DNA of 45,562 nt from Haloquadratum walsbyi J07HQW1 (GCA_000415965.1 KE356560.1:1015994-1061555), one strand, 5' to 3'. Counted from the stretch's first letter, positions 20,280 to 29,309 are shown. Notes: generated from the letters alone by a model not told the origin. Numbers and translations: made by a program.

Positions 20280-21710
20280 ATGAGTTCTGAACAAGATCAT
20301 CTACAAGATACTGACACTGAAGCACGATTTGACTTCAAAAAGAAGGAAGCCTCCGCGTTCAAAACCGAAAAGGGGCTCACTGAAGAAACAATCCGGCTGA
20401 TTTCCGAAGATAAAAACGAACCTGAATGGATGCTCCAGCGTCGACTTCGTGCGCTTGAGCAATTCAAGGCGATGCCAATGCCGACGAGTTGGCCGGAAGC
20501 ACCTGATCTGAGTGAGGTTGACGTCGAAGAAATCGTCCCGTACATCCGACCAGATGTTGATGTCCGCGCTGGGGTTGATGACTGGACGGAGCTTCCTGAT
20601 GATATTAAGGATACCTTCGACAAACTTGGAATTCCAGAAGCCGAAAAGAATGCACTCTCAGGCGTTGGTGCGCAGTACGAGTCTGAGGTTGTCTACCAGA
20701 ATATGCAAGAACAGTGGGAAGAAAAGGGTGTTATCTTCTGTGACATGGACGAGGCTGTCCAAGAACATCCTGAGATCCTCAGAGAGCACTTCATGACTAA
20801 AGCAGTCCCACCAAGCGATAATAAGTTCGCTGCACTTCATGGTGCTGTTTGGTCTGGTGGGTCATTCGTCTACGTTCCCGAGGATGTCACCGTTGAGATG
20901 CCAGTCCAGGCGTACTTCCGCATGAACTCCGAGGGCATGGGTCAGTTTGAGCATACGCTCATCATCGCTGAAGACGGTGCAGAAGTCCACTATATTGAGG
21001 GCTGTTCAGCACCGAAGTACTCTGCGTTTAATCTTCATGCTGGTGGCGTCGAGGTCTTCGTTGGTGAGGACGCTCATGTTCAATACTCCACTGTCCAGAA
21101 TTGGTCAAAGAATACCTATAATCTCAATACGAAACGAGCAATCGTTGAGTCTGAGGGTCGAATGGAATGGATCTCCGGGTCAATGGGCTCGAAAGCGACA
21201 ATGCTGTACCCGTCCTCCGTGTTGAAGGGTCGTGGTGCATCCGATAATCACATTACGATTGCATTCGCCGGTGATGGTCAGGACATCGACACTGGTGCAA
21301 AGGTCTATCATAACGCTCCTGAGACGAAATCGACTATCGAGTCGAAGTCAATCTCAAAAGACGGTGGTCGAACGAACTACCGTGGGCTTGTTCACATCGC
21401 AGACGGTGCTGAGAACTCTTCAACCGCTGTTGAATGTGACGCATTGATGTTCGATAACGAGTCGACATCCGATACGATGCCGTATATGGAGATCAACGAG
21501 TCATCCGTTGATGTTGCTCACGAGGCGACAGTCGGAAAGATTGGGGATGAGGATGTCTTCTATCTCCAATCACGAGGTCTTGACGACGATGATGCAAAGC
21601 AAATGATTGTCTCAGGCTTCATTGAGCCGATTACCGAGGAACTCCCAATTGAGTACGCAGTTGAGCTGAACCGGCTCGTTGAACTTGAGATGGAAGGTAG
21701 TCTCGGGTAA
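20280..21710 (+). CDS. sufB: Fe-S cluster assembly scaffold SufB
   Basis: SufB is the core scaffold on which nascent Fe-S clusters are built in the SufBCD complex. The 476-residue length is normal. Recognisable segments are the N-terminal EPEWMLQRRLRALEQF helix shared with SufD, VQAYFRMNSEGMGQFEHTL, the HYIEGCSAP segment containing a conserved cysteine, HVQYSTVQNWSKNTYNLNTK, and the C-terminal VGKIGDEDVFYLQSRGLDD with GFIEP. The ATG at 20280 follows sufC by 69 bp; sufD begins 2 bp after its stop. No truncation or frameshift is seen. Confidence 0.97.
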   Translation: MSSEQDHLQDTDTEARFDFKKKEASAFKTEKGLTEETIRLISEDKNEPEWMLQRRLRALEQFKAMPMPTSWPEAPDLSEVDVEEIVPYIRPDVDVRAGVDDWTELPDDIKDTFDKLGIPEAEKNALSGVGAQYESEVVYQNMQEQWEEKGVIFCDMDEAVQEHPEILREHFMTKAVPPSDNKFAALHGAVWSGGSFVYVPEDVTVEMPVQAYFRMNSEGMGQFEHTLIIAEDGAEVHYIEGCSAPKYSAFNLHAGGVEVFVGEDAHVQYSTVQNWSKNTYNLNTKRAIVESEGRMEWISGSMGSKATMLYPSSVLKGRGASDNHITIAFAGDGQDIDTGAKVYHNAPETKSTIESKSISKDGGRTNYRGLVHIADGAENSSTAVECDALMFDNESTSDTMPYMEINESSVDVAHEATVGKIGDEDVFYLQSRGLDDDDAKQMIVSGFIEPITEELPIEYAVELNRLVELEMEGSLG

Positions 21711-21712
21711 TA

Positions 21713-22927
21713 ATGAGTACACAACTCCCTGCAGATCTCTCTGCGGATACGGTTCGCGAGATATCATCACAGCGAGATGAGCCAGAGTGGCTTCTCCAAA
21801 CACGACTTGAAGCGCTCGAATCGCTCGAGAGTCTTGATCTGCCTGATGTGATTAAGACGCCAGGACGCCGGTGGACTGATCTCGAATCTCTCGATTTCGA
21901 AACGCTCGTTGATCCACTCAATCAAAGCGACGAAACCGTTCGCGTCACCGCTGAGGGAGTCAAAGTACTGCCATTTGCAGAGGCAGTCGATACACACCCA
22001 GATCTCGTTGAGTCCGCATTTGGATCGACAGTTGCATTCGATGAGAATTATCTAACGGCGCTTTCAACGGCGCTTTTCACTACGGGAACTGTCGTCTATG
22101 TCCCGGAGGGTGTCGATGCTGAGGATGTAAAGGTGCGTGCAGAGATGAATTCGCGGTCATTATTCAGCCACACCCTTGTCATCAGTGAGCCGTCCTCATC
22201 AGTCACGATTCTTGAGAGCATCGAACCTGGATCAGCGTCCATTAATGCTGACTCCCGGTACTTCTCAAACGTGGTCGAAATCGCTGCTGGGGAGAATTCA
22301 TATGTGCAGTTTGGGTCACTACAGACGCTTGAGGACAATACATACAGCTATACCCTCAAGCGAGCAGATGTGAGCACATACGGAACAGTCAACTGGATTG
22401 AAGGAAACCTTGGATCTCGGTTGACGCGCAGTGATGTCGAGTCCGAACTCAATGGGGATTCATCTGAATCACAGATTGTTGGTGCGTTCTTCGGTCATGA
22501 AGACCAGCATTTCGATGTTAATGCCCGCGTTTGGCACAAAGCTGAACATACGACCGCAGACTTAGTCACTCGTGGCGTTCTTGACGATGAGGCTCGCTCG
22601 GTATATGAGGGTGTACAAGATGTTGGTCGTGATGCATGGAGCACCAGCTCATATCAGCGTGAAAATACGCTGATGCTCTCAGATGAGAGCGAAGCAGATG
22701 CATCGCCAAAATTGATCATCCACAACCACGATACTGAAGCATCGCATTCAGCGACTGTTGGACAGGTCGATCAAGAAGATCTGTTCTATATGACTTCACG
22801 AGCAATTCAACCAGGTGTTGCCCGAGATATGCTCGTTAAAGGATTCTTCGTTCCCGTGCTTGAAGAAATCGCAGTCGATGAATTCCGTGATGATCTTCAG
22901 CAACTTATCGCAGCTCGACTCGAGTAA
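21713..22927 (+). CDS. sufD: Fe-S cluster assembly protein SufD
   Basis: SufD is the SufB paralogue that completes the SufBC2D complex and is needed for iron acquisition. It is 404 residues long with the shared N-terminal EPEWLLQTRLEALESL helix, the beta-helix core (AEMNSRSLFSHTLVISE), a VGAFFGHEDQHFDVNARVWH segment, and the family end ATVGQVDQEDLFYMTSRAI with GFFVPVLEEI. It starts 2 bp after sufB and is co-transcribed. The gene ends just before a C/T-rich tract that may terminate the operon. Confidence 0.96.
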   Translation: MSTQLPADLSADTVREISSQRDEPEWLLQTRLEALESLESLDLPDVIKTPGRRWTDLESLDFETLVDPLNQSDETVRVTAEGVKVLPFAEAVDTHPDLVESAFGSTVAFDENYLTALSTALFTTGTVVYVPEGVDAEDVKVRAEMNSRSLFSHTLVISEPSSSVTILESIEPGSASINADSRYFSNVVEIAAGENSYVQFGSLQTLEDNTYSYTLKRADVSTYGTVNWIEGNLGSRLTRSDVESELNGDSSESQIVGAFFGHEDQHFDVNARVWHKAEHTTADLVTRGVLDDEARSVYEGVQDVGRDAWSTSSYQRENTLMLSDESEADASPKLIIHNHDTEASHSATVGQVDQEDLFYMTSRAIQPGVARDMLVKGFFVPVLEEIAVDEFRDDLQQLIAARLE

Positions 22928-23244
22928 TCTACCTCTACCTACCTTATCTTACCTCCACGCCTGCATTGTTTGCTCCGCGACTTTTTGATGTTGCTCTGTC
23001 GTTGAGATAACCTCACACGACCTAAACCGACCTGAGCTGATTTAATCGGATGATGAAGTACGAGTAGCGGGAGGCAGGATTCGGCGCGTAAATAACACAA
23101 CTCCCGCCCGATGGAGGCGCTTTCATCACGATATCTCTCTGATCAGACCTTTGAGCTATCCTAGCGGTCACGACGACGCCAATTGTTATCGACTGTGTCG
23201 ATAACTGTTAAGGGATTAACCACCTACCAGCAAAATATGACTCA
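22928..23244. other. sufD to ferritin-like gene spacer
   Basis: The spacer begins with a pyrimidine-rich run (CTACCTCTACCTACC) right after the sufD stop that may act in termination, and ends with a palindromic operator candidate just before the next gene. Nothing else is recognisable. Confidence 0.5.
23185..23205. promoter_or_regulatory. perfect palindrome, candidate operator of the DtxR-type regulator
   Basis: GTTATCGAC and GTCGATAAC form perfect 9-bp arms around TGT, 40 bp before the ATG at 23245 and therefore in or near the promoter. The downstream operon ends with a metal-dependent repressor of a family that binds palindromes, so autoregulation by iron or manganese is plausible. The link is inference from position and symmetry. 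Confidence 0.5.
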
Positions 23245-23904
23245 ATGGAGAATCGATACGGGAACGAATACGACGTGGAGAGACCTGTGAGCGTTGGTCA
23301 GCGCGTTGACTCCGACCGGCAACTTGTGCGGTTACTCCAGATTGGGATTGTCCTTGAGGAGGTTGTTGAAGCCCGAGCGACCAGACACCGCCGATCGATT
23401 GCTGATACCGCAGATGCCGTCGAATCACACCACGGTACCGAGCCCGAGCGTACACAACAAAAAGACACTCACGCAGATGACAGCGTCGATATGACGGCAT
23501 CTGATGATACCGATATTAACGACACTCACAGCGATAATGATAATAATAATGTGAAGACGCTACTTATCGATGCTGTAAGGGAGTCTGCACGCCATCGGGA
23601 CCAACTTGAGAAACTAATTCAAATGCTTGATGCTGAAAGTATTGCATTCGATAAGGTTGAGACGCTCGTTGAGGCGCAATATGGGCGAACAGAACCAGAG
23701 GACTTTGACGACGTGCTTTATGATCAACTTTGCAATGAAGAAACGGCGTACAAATTTTATGATGACCTGGTAACAGCGATCCAGGCCTCTGATGCTTCAT
23801 TTAGCATCGACCGTGACCGACTTCTTACAGTGCTTGAGCGGCTCAGAGCTGAGGAAGCAGAAGGTGTCGAAGCTGTCACAAATCTTATGGAGCAACGCGA
23901 ATGA
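23245..23904 (+). CDS. ferritin-like superfamily protein
   Basis: The 219-residue protein has a helical N-terminal part (QLVRLLQIGIVLEEVVEAR) and a helical C-terminal part (VRESARHRDQLEKLIQMLD, then DAESIAFDKVETLVEAQYG). These are joined by a roughly 60-residue acidic linker with DDTDINDTHSDNDNNN. The helices with Glu and His residues resemble haloarchaeal proteins annotated as ferritin-like or rubrerythrin-like, so iron binding is likely but unproven. Its stop overlaps the start of the DtxR-type regulator (ATGA), a tight two-gene operon downstream of suf. A perfect palindrome lies in its promoter region. Confidence 0.75.
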   Translation: MENRYGNEYDVERPVSVGQRVDSDRQLVRLLQIGIVLEEVVEARATRHRRSIADTADAVESHHGTEPERTQQKDTHADDSVDMTASDDTDINDTHSDNDNNNVKTLLIDAVRESARHRDQLEKLIQMLDAESIAFDKVETLVEAQYGRTEPEDFDDVLYDQLCNEETAYKFYDDLVTAIQASDASFSIDRDRLLTVLERLRAEEAEGVEAVTNLMEQRE

Positions 23905-24353
23905 ATACCGCAGACCAATATGTCGAAGCGATATATCTCGAACAGCAAATTGAAAACGGACCGGTTTCAACCGGAACGCTCGCCGATCGACTTGATATTA
24001 GCCCGGCAAGTGCCAACGATATGATTGGAAAGCTCGAAACCCGTGGGCTTGTTGATCATGAAAAATATACCGGAGTGACGCTTACGGATGAGGGAATCGC
24101 GCGTGCACGTGAGGCATTACAAACATACTGCATTATCGAGCGATTCCTCGCGAACGTCCTTGCCGTTGAATCCTTCCGAACAGAAGCAGATGAGCTTGAA
24201 CCGGTGATTGATGAGCTCGTTGCTGAACGACTTGACACAATTATTGACCGTCATCCGGACTGTCCTGATTGCTTCGATCCTGAGGCTGATGCATGTTGTT
24301 ATCTCGATCTTGCCGTTGAGTCGACGGAAACAGGCGAACAACGTGCAGATTGA
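23901..24353 (+). CDS. DtxR/SirR-family metal-dependent transcriptional repressor
   Basis: The 150-residue protein has the usual two-domain plan. An N-terminal winged helix comes first (QYVEAIYLEQQI, then TLADRLDISPASANDMIGKL, then RGLVDHEKYTGVTLTDEG). A helical metal-binding and dimerisation domain (ALQTYCIIERFLANVL, ELEPVIDELVAERLD) follows. It ends with a cysteine cluster CPDCFDPEADACC that may bind metal. There is no SH3-like third domain, as in MntR or SirR types. It starts within the stop of the ferritin-like gene and sits behind sufCBD, so it probably senses iron or manganese and controls iron storage or Fe-S assembly. Which metal and which targets cannot be read here. Confidence 0.88.
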   Translation: MNTADQYVEAIYLEQQIENGPVSTGTLADRLDISPASANDMIGKLETRGLVDHEKYTGVTLTDEGIARAREALQTYCIIERFLANVLAVESFRTEADELEPVIDELVAERLDTIIDRHPDCPDCFDPEADACCYLDLAVESTETGEQRAD

Positions 24354-24677
24354 AATAGTCTGTTGTCTCTGACCGAGCTGTCGGATTATATCAATTATCC
24401 GACTATGATGTCACTGGATACTATTCTGTATCCATATTTCGACACGTCGTTGTGCAATGTCACAACGATGATTTGAAACAATCTCAATGGCTGTGGACCA
24501 GAACCGGAACGGGATTGAATCTCGGTTTATGCCAGAATGTAGAGACAGTCCACAGAGTCATATATCAACTGCCTCCGGGATTGAATTTGAATTTGGATTT
24601 TGAGTTGAATTTTGCGGCGGTTCTGTCGCAGACAAACTCGATGGTTTTTCATATGACCACACGCATGTATTAATCGT
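24354..24677. other. spacer before tRNA-Gln
   Basis: No gene is supported. The right half contains a TTGAATTTGAATTTGG hexamer-type run (about 24572-24610), another example of the short tandem repeats frequent in this window, and an AT-rich tract just before the tRNA. Confidence 0.45.
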
Positions 24678-24750
24678 AGTCCCGTGGTGTAGTGGCCAAT
24701 CATAACGGCCTTTGGAGCCGTTGACGGCGGTTCGAATCCGCCCGGGACTA
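24678..24750 (+). tRNA. tRNA-Gln (anticodon TTG)
   Basis: The 73-nt sequence folds as a full cloverleaf. The acceptor stem is AGTCCCG with CGGGACT and discriminator A. The anticodon stem ACGGC/GCCGT encloses loop CTTTGGA with anticodon TTG, and the T arm is GGCGG TTCGAAT CCGCC. The CCA end is not encoded. It decodes CAA and, through wobble, possibly CAG. A decayed integrase lies immediately downstream, so the 3' end may have served as an attachment site. Confidence 0.95.
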
Positions 24751-24809
24751 TCTATCCTTCATTTGTGGTCCAGACCCACAGCAATCAGCCACGCGCACTC
24801 GACTCGCAT

Positions 24810-25223
24810 CGACTGGTGCTGAACGGACGGCGCTCAGGCAGCCGAACGCGAAGAGATATCCCCCGCTCAGCACCCAGCGGTCGCTCAATATCTATCTGGA
24901 CAACCACTGGAAGGACAGTCCCTCCCTATTCCCTTCACGGTAGTCGAATCAGATGACAACCCGCTCCGTCCAGAACGTCGTCAAGCGAACCGCCCGCAAG
25001 ACCGATGTGCAGCCGTTCCAGTATGACGAGAGCGATGGGTTCGGCGGCGACGATCAAAGGATGTCCACCCCCACACGCCTTCCGCCACAGTCCTGTCTAC
25101 TGCCTCCTCCATGAGCACAATCGCGACGACGGTCACTTCGACATCTACTGTGTCCAGAACCGCCTCCGTCACGCCAGCCCACAGACAACCCTTCGAAAGT
25201 ACGACCACTTCTGCACTATCTAA
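24810..25223 (+). pseudogene. decayed tyrosine recombinase (integrase), C-terminal part
   Basis: Fragments of a haloarchaeal phage-type integrase lie in two frames. From about 24887 one frame reads IYLDNHWKDSPSLFPSR, a stop, then MTTRSVQNVVKRTARKTDV. A second frame, from about 25060, gives HAFRHSPVYCLLHEHN, then YCVQNRLRHASPQTTLRKYDHF and a stop. The His-x-x-Arg box (HAFR), the RLRH box and the Tyr nucleophile are visible, so this is the catalytic end of the enzyme. At least one stop and one frameshift make it non-functional. It is GC-rich against its surroundings and begins near the end of tRNA-Gln, as expected for an integrated virus or island. Confidence 0.8.
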
Positions 25224-25274
25224 TTTCGCCGCCGGCAACCAAGTTACCGCACCGAGTATCCGGAGTTATAACAG

Positions 25275-25551
25275 ATGAATCCCCTGATCCCGTCCGGGAC
25301 GTACTCGACGATGCCAAGAAGGCATTTGAGCCACCTTTCCAATCCCGACGAGCTGGAGTCAGACTATCCCGCCGATATGACTCCGGAAGAGCGCGTCGAG
25401 CACGTTCTCACAAACGAGTACCTGCGGTGGCAGGGGATGAACTGGATCGCCACCGATATCGAACGGGCGCAAAGCGTTGTCCGAGAACGTCTACTCTGAG
25501 AAGGTTGAGGAGCTGACCGGGAAGCTGGATAATCGGGAACAGCTCTGGTAG
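25275..25551 (+). pseudogene. frameshifted small gene of the integrated element
   Basis: The frame from 25275 reads through YPADMTPEERVEHVLTNEY and WIATDIERAQSVV, then stops at 25499. A neighbouring frame continues ALSENVYSEKVEELTGKLDN to a stop at 25551. Together they look like one helical, acidic protein of about 90 residues broken by a frameshift. It is GC-rich like the integrase relic and lies just downstream, so it is probably cargo of the same element. I do not recognise the family. Confidence 0.45.
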
Positions 25552-26494
25552 TCCGGTCGGAAATGTCCAAACACCCGGAGACTCCTCAATCTGATATGGC
25601 AAGATTGAATCTAGAGTCGTAGCAATCGGCTTTTCTCGGTGGGAAAAAGCGTATTGTATGTGTTCGGCACAATATTGAAGTGCGAATTCAGGACCGTTGT
25701 TTCCACTCTTCAACGCTGAGCTAGTCACTATGAGCAGTTTCATACGATCCAGCCTTGGAGTTGATACTCCCTCGCTTGAGATGGGTTCAGGCACAATAAT
25801 ATACTCAACCAGATCGAATATCGGATTTATAATACAAATATCAGAGGGGACTACCCATTAAAAGGGAGTATTCGGAGGCACAGAGGCAAGAATATCATCA
25901 CCGCAGAGAATGGGTAAATCAATATGGAATCAGTCATCCTCTGATTGGTTGGGGGGTGAATTATTGTCGCTTATGAGGTATGAAGGGGACTATCGATCCA
26001 GGTCGCACGCCGACAATTTAGTTAGTAGTCCCAACAGACCGAGTTGAGTAGTTGTAGTGAGTCACATAACATAGAGCCCTGATCAGACGTGTGCGACCGA
26101 TACGAGTCCGTCCCCAGTTGTGGTTCCCGAGAAGCATACGTCTGGCACCGGCTCTGATCGGGAGGTCGTTGAAGTGCCAAGCAAAACACGCGCTTCGTAT
26201 CGGCGGGAGAGCGAGCGTGTGGACTACAAATGGGGGCTGCCGATGCCTCCCGAGAATATACCAGTCGTTGGCAATATGACCACTGTTCCTATCCGAAGCC
26301 ACACTAAATTCGACTGGAACGCCCGGTGATGCGTTCCACTTCGGAGACAGAAATCAAATTATCATAACTGATACGGTCATACTATCGATTGTGCCGTTTA
26401 ATCAGTAATGAAGCACTTAGTGACCAGAAGTGTGTAAAAAGCTGTTCGACCCCTCATTACGAAAGGACAGCAACGACTAGACAATCAGATTCGC
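25552..26494. other. decayed or non-coding DNA after the integrase relic
   Basis: No intact gene is supported. A minus-strand frame (25408-25794) starts MPEPISSEGV and contains MKLLIVTSSALKSG. It overlaps the relic at 25275-25551 and is not recognised. A repeat copy lies at 26291-26370. No duplicate of the tRNA-Gln 3' end that could mark the far edge of the old insertion was found by eye. Confidence 0.4.
26291..26370 (+). repeat. GGAACGC-hairpin repeat, copy 2
   Basis: The copy is collinear with 11418-11515. It has TATCCGAA, CCACACT, then a 22-nt perfect hairpin (26316-26337; arms GGAACGC and GCGTTCC around CCGGTGAT), then ACTTCGGAGACAGAAATCA. The loop differs from copy 1 while the arms are unchanged. 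No reading frame is shared. Confidence 0.6.
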
Positions 26495-27178
26495 TCATCT
26501 GTCATTGTTGGCAGTCTCAGATTTTATTCGCCGGATACGAATAGTGAACGCAAGAAACACTGCAAGGAGGGTTAAACAAAGGGCAACCGTGGCGGCGATG
26601 TCATGCGCAGGAATGCTGTGGTCGCCAGTGCTGGCAAGTTTTGGTCCAAAATATGTGTGATGATACTCCCCGATGATTGGAATAAGATAATCAACGATGT
26701 CGTTAAATCCGAACCAACTCGTGGCAATACCGACAGCAGGGACAGTGAATTTTGCGTACCGATAAATCACAAATGCTTGTAACCCCATTCCAAAGTGACT
26801 AATGAGTAGAAACCAATAATATAGATTCTGACTCATTAATACATCATTAATAAAAATTTGGACAGCAACAACCCACAATCCGTACTTCAGATTCCCAACA
26901 AACGCGAGTGCATGGATCCAATGTCGGTTCTGCCCAAATCGCCATGATAAAACACTTGCGACCATCAATATCGTTGCAATCGGACTATCAGGCACGACAG
27001 GCCACATCACCAATGATGTGTTCAACAACTGGAATCGATAATACCAAAATCCAAATATGCTACCGGCGGTATTGATAATAATGACTGCCCAAGAGAATCG
27101 AAGCACGAACGTCTCGATCTGAGTTGGTAACGGTGAGAGATACACCGGGAGATTGTCTGTGTCGGGAATTGTGGTCAT
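26495..27178 (-). CDS. DUF1405 family integral membrane protein
   Basis: The 227-residue protein has about six hydrophobic segments. Diagnostic features include the N-terminal INTAGSIFGFWYYRFQL, TSLVMWPVVPDSPIATIL with its conserved Pro-Asp-Ser-Pro, then NLKYGLWVVAVQIF and ISHFGMGLQAFVIY. The second half carries FGFNDIVDYLIP and an end rich in Arg and Lys (RIRRIK). I identify it as the DUF1405 family found in haloarchaea and in Bacillus (YpjA-like); function unknown. It stands alone between an old integration scar and an inverted repeat copy. Confidence 0.88.
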   Translation of the reverse strand: MTTIPDTDNLPVYLSPLPTQIETFVLRFSWAVIIINTAGSIFGFWYYRFQLLNTSLVMWPVVPDSPIATILMVASVLSWRFGQNRHWIHALAFVGNLKYGLWVVAVQIFINDVLMSQNLYYWFLLISHFGMGLQAFVIYRYAKFTVPAVGIATSWFGFNDIVDYLIPIIGEYHHTYFGPKLASTGDHSIPAHDIAATVALCLTLLAVFLAFTIRIRRIKSETANNDR

Positions 27179-27185
27179 TTATTCC

Positions 27186-27763
27186 TCATTGTAACGGTAC
27201 TGTCCTCATAGAAATTTCATTATACGCTGAACAGGCCCAATCCCACTGAGACTGTGGATACGCGCCGTCACGGTGGGGGATTTCCGGAAATTTTTGTTGG
27301 ACAGAGATATATATCTTAGTATCGGCACATCGGTTCTGACCCCGATGAAGCCGAGTGTCCGACAGGTGGTAGTTCGAGTATAAGTATGGGTGTGGGTGTG
27401 AGTGTCCGCCCACGCTGGACAGGGTGTGCCCTTCGAGGAATCACATGACAAGCATCGGGCTCTCCTCACCAGTGCAAGTAACTCCGAGTCTGCTAAGACT
27501 GACGGAAGCTCTTGAGGCACAACCAACACAAGGTCCTCGCTTCAGTTGAAGAGAGAACTCCCGGGAGCGGGAACGGGGGCGGGGATGGGTTTGGCACTCC
27601 CTAGAGAGTGCCCAGTGACCGATCACACACCGATTCCAACGGTGTCTTGGCTTAGTACTGGTATCGGGATTGGTATCGGGAGTGGGTAAATCCAAACCTG
27701 ACACTCCCACTCCTAACCAGGCGAGGCGGTGCCGTGGGATTCCTTCCGTCTTGAGCCGGAGGA
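27186..27763 (-). repeat. about 570-bp repeat, copy B, inverted relative to copy A
   Basis: Read on the minus strand from 27763, it starts with a hairpin (27741-27763; TCCTCCG, loop GCTCAAGA, CGGAAGGA with one bulge), continues GAATCCCACGG, TGTCAGGTTTGG and GGGAGTGCCA, then CTCGGAGTTACTT, GTGGGCGGACACTCACA and CGTATCCACAG, in the same order as 676-1250. The copies differ by indels, with hexamer-like TCCCGATACC runs near the middle. The loop is identical to that of the hairpin beside the tnpB relic at 35974. The copies may be remnants of one element family, but the ancestor is not identified. Confidence 0.6.
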
Positions 27764-28112
27764 GAATATCAATATAACACCACAATCAGACACATTGATA
27801 GTTCAATCCATATCAGGTGTCGTATTGGTGGAGAGTCTCATCTGCGGTGTCGATGACATATGATCTCCCGTGTCTGAGTACATACTAATATGAGGCGTCG
27901 GTATGGAATAATGATTGTTATTATGGTTGATATATATCGACCCTCTAGTCGAATAAACTTCTATACTGCTGACACAATTAGACACATCTATCTCACTCAC
28001 ATCATCTCGTCGTAACGCCTAAGAACCGAAGAACCATTCGTTCGAGTAATGAATCTATTCGTGACTCTCTCACCGGTTGAATTGCCGGAAATAACTTGCT
28101 CGGGGTGGTTTT
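27764..28112. other. spacer upstream of the HD-domain gene
   Basis: No gene is supported. A GGTGG tract at 28103-28107 just before the GTG start at 28113 could act as a ribosome-binding site. Confidence 0.4.
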
Positions 28113-29003
28113 GTGGGCGTTAAAATTAAAGAGTCCGCAATCTCTGACGCGGAATTCGAGCGGATGCAGCAGTTTGTGTATGATTACCTCGCTGCGAGTG
28201 TTGAAGCCGAAGATGATGGTGGACGAATGCGATGGTACCCATGGCATAGCGCGGAATATCGATTTAACCATATTCAAAATGTCATTGAGATTGCGACGAC
28301 AATCGCCGATCGTGAGGGAGCAGCAGTCGATGTTGTCCGTGTTTCTGCGCTGTTTCATGATATCTCTAAGCTTGAAGCAGATCAGGAGGTTCATGCTGAG
28401 GAAGGTGCTCGCGTTGCCCGTGAGTATCTTCAAACTCATGGTGATCTTCCACAGTCGTTTATTAACGAGGTGTGTCAATCCGTCGCTGATCATTCATATC
28501 AAGGTCCACTCACAGACGTCTCTCTTGAAACACAGAGCCTTATCGAGGCAGATATTCTCGATAAAATCGGAGCGAACGGCACTGCATTGATTCTCCTCCG
28601 GATGGGATATGAATCTCGTTCGCACACTGACGCTGCAGAGATGGTCGATCGCGTTCTTGAACGCGGACGAAATGCGAAAGACCGGATTGCATCTGACACC
28701 GCTGAGAGTATTGCACACCAACGACTCAAGCGTGTGAAATGGTTTCGAGAATGGTTGGAATCTGAGGTCCCAGCGATGTCCACCGCTGAGAAGCTCACAT
28801 TTACACCTGACCCAGAGGCAGATGATCGCATCACGCACGGTAACATCGGTGTTACTGCCGGTACAAACGCCGACCCTGATGACTCCCATACTGACAGTGA
28901 CAGTGATAGTAATAGTGACACCGAAATCAAAACCGACACCGACACTGACACTGACAGTAACATCAATACCAATAGCCCCGTTGATACACATATTACTGAT
29001 TGA
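28113..29003 (+). CDS. HD-domain metal-dependent phosphohydrolase
   Basis: The 296-residue protein carries an HD domain over roughly residues 45-155. Metal-ligand candidates are His53 (RFNHIQN), the His82-Asp83 pair (LFHDISK), His127 (VADHSYQ) and Asp147 (EADILDKIG), a complete set. HD proteins hydrolyse phosphate esters such as nucleotides; the substrate is not predictable. From residue 240 on, the protein is a low-complexity Asp/Ser/Thr/Asn tail with SDSDSNSDTE and DTDTDTDS coded by GACACT-type hexamers, probably disordered. The start is a GTG preceded by GGTGG; no better ATG exists in frame before the domain. It converges on gltB. Confidence 0.85.
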   Translation: MGVKIKESAISDAEFERMQQFVYDYLAASVEAEDDGGRMRWYPWHSAEYRFNHIQNVIEIATTIADREGAAVDVVRVSALFHDISKLEADQEVHAEEGARVAREYLQTHGDLPQSFINEVCQSVADHSYQGPLTDVSLETQSLIEADILDKIGANGTALILLRMGYESRSHTDAAEMVDRVLERGRNAKDRIASDTAESIAHQRLKRVKWFREWLESEVPAMSTAEKLTFTPDPEADDRITHGNIGVTAGTNADPDDSHTDSDSDSNSDTEIKTDTDTDTDSNINTNSPVDTHITD

Positions 29004-29309
29004 TATCTGAGCGATGTCCCCGGAATAAACTCAAGATATTCTGTATGATTTCCGAAATAGAGAATCAGAGATATCGTCCCTGCAAGTGAACAATATCAAC
29101 AAACTCGTTGATTAACAGATTATCAATCGCTGATTGCTAAGAAGTAGATCTCTCCGTGTTCAGCTATTCGTAGATTCCTGAATACAAGGTTACTACGACA
29201 GTTTTAGCATCTTAATTATAGTAATCCTCGCTGATAGACTCGATATATCAATCAAGGAAGCCTAGGATTTGAGTGTTAGCTGTCTGTCTCGGTCCTCAGT
29301 TCTCAATCT
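29004..29309. other. convergent spacer between the HD gene and gltB
   Basis: No gene or repeat is recognised in this spacer between two convergent genes. Confidence 0.4.

Noticed and set aside
25408..25794. Minus-strand 128-codon frame containing MKLLIVTSSALKSG
   Set aside because: Its first half looks protein-like, but it overlaps the better supported decayed gene on the plus strand and ends in Arg/Ser-rich noise; not strong enough to call.
28494..28991. Long minus-strand frames opposite the HD-domain gene
   Set aside because: They are antisense shadows of a convincing gene and of its repeat-coded tail (Val/Ser runs mirror the Asp/Thr repeats).
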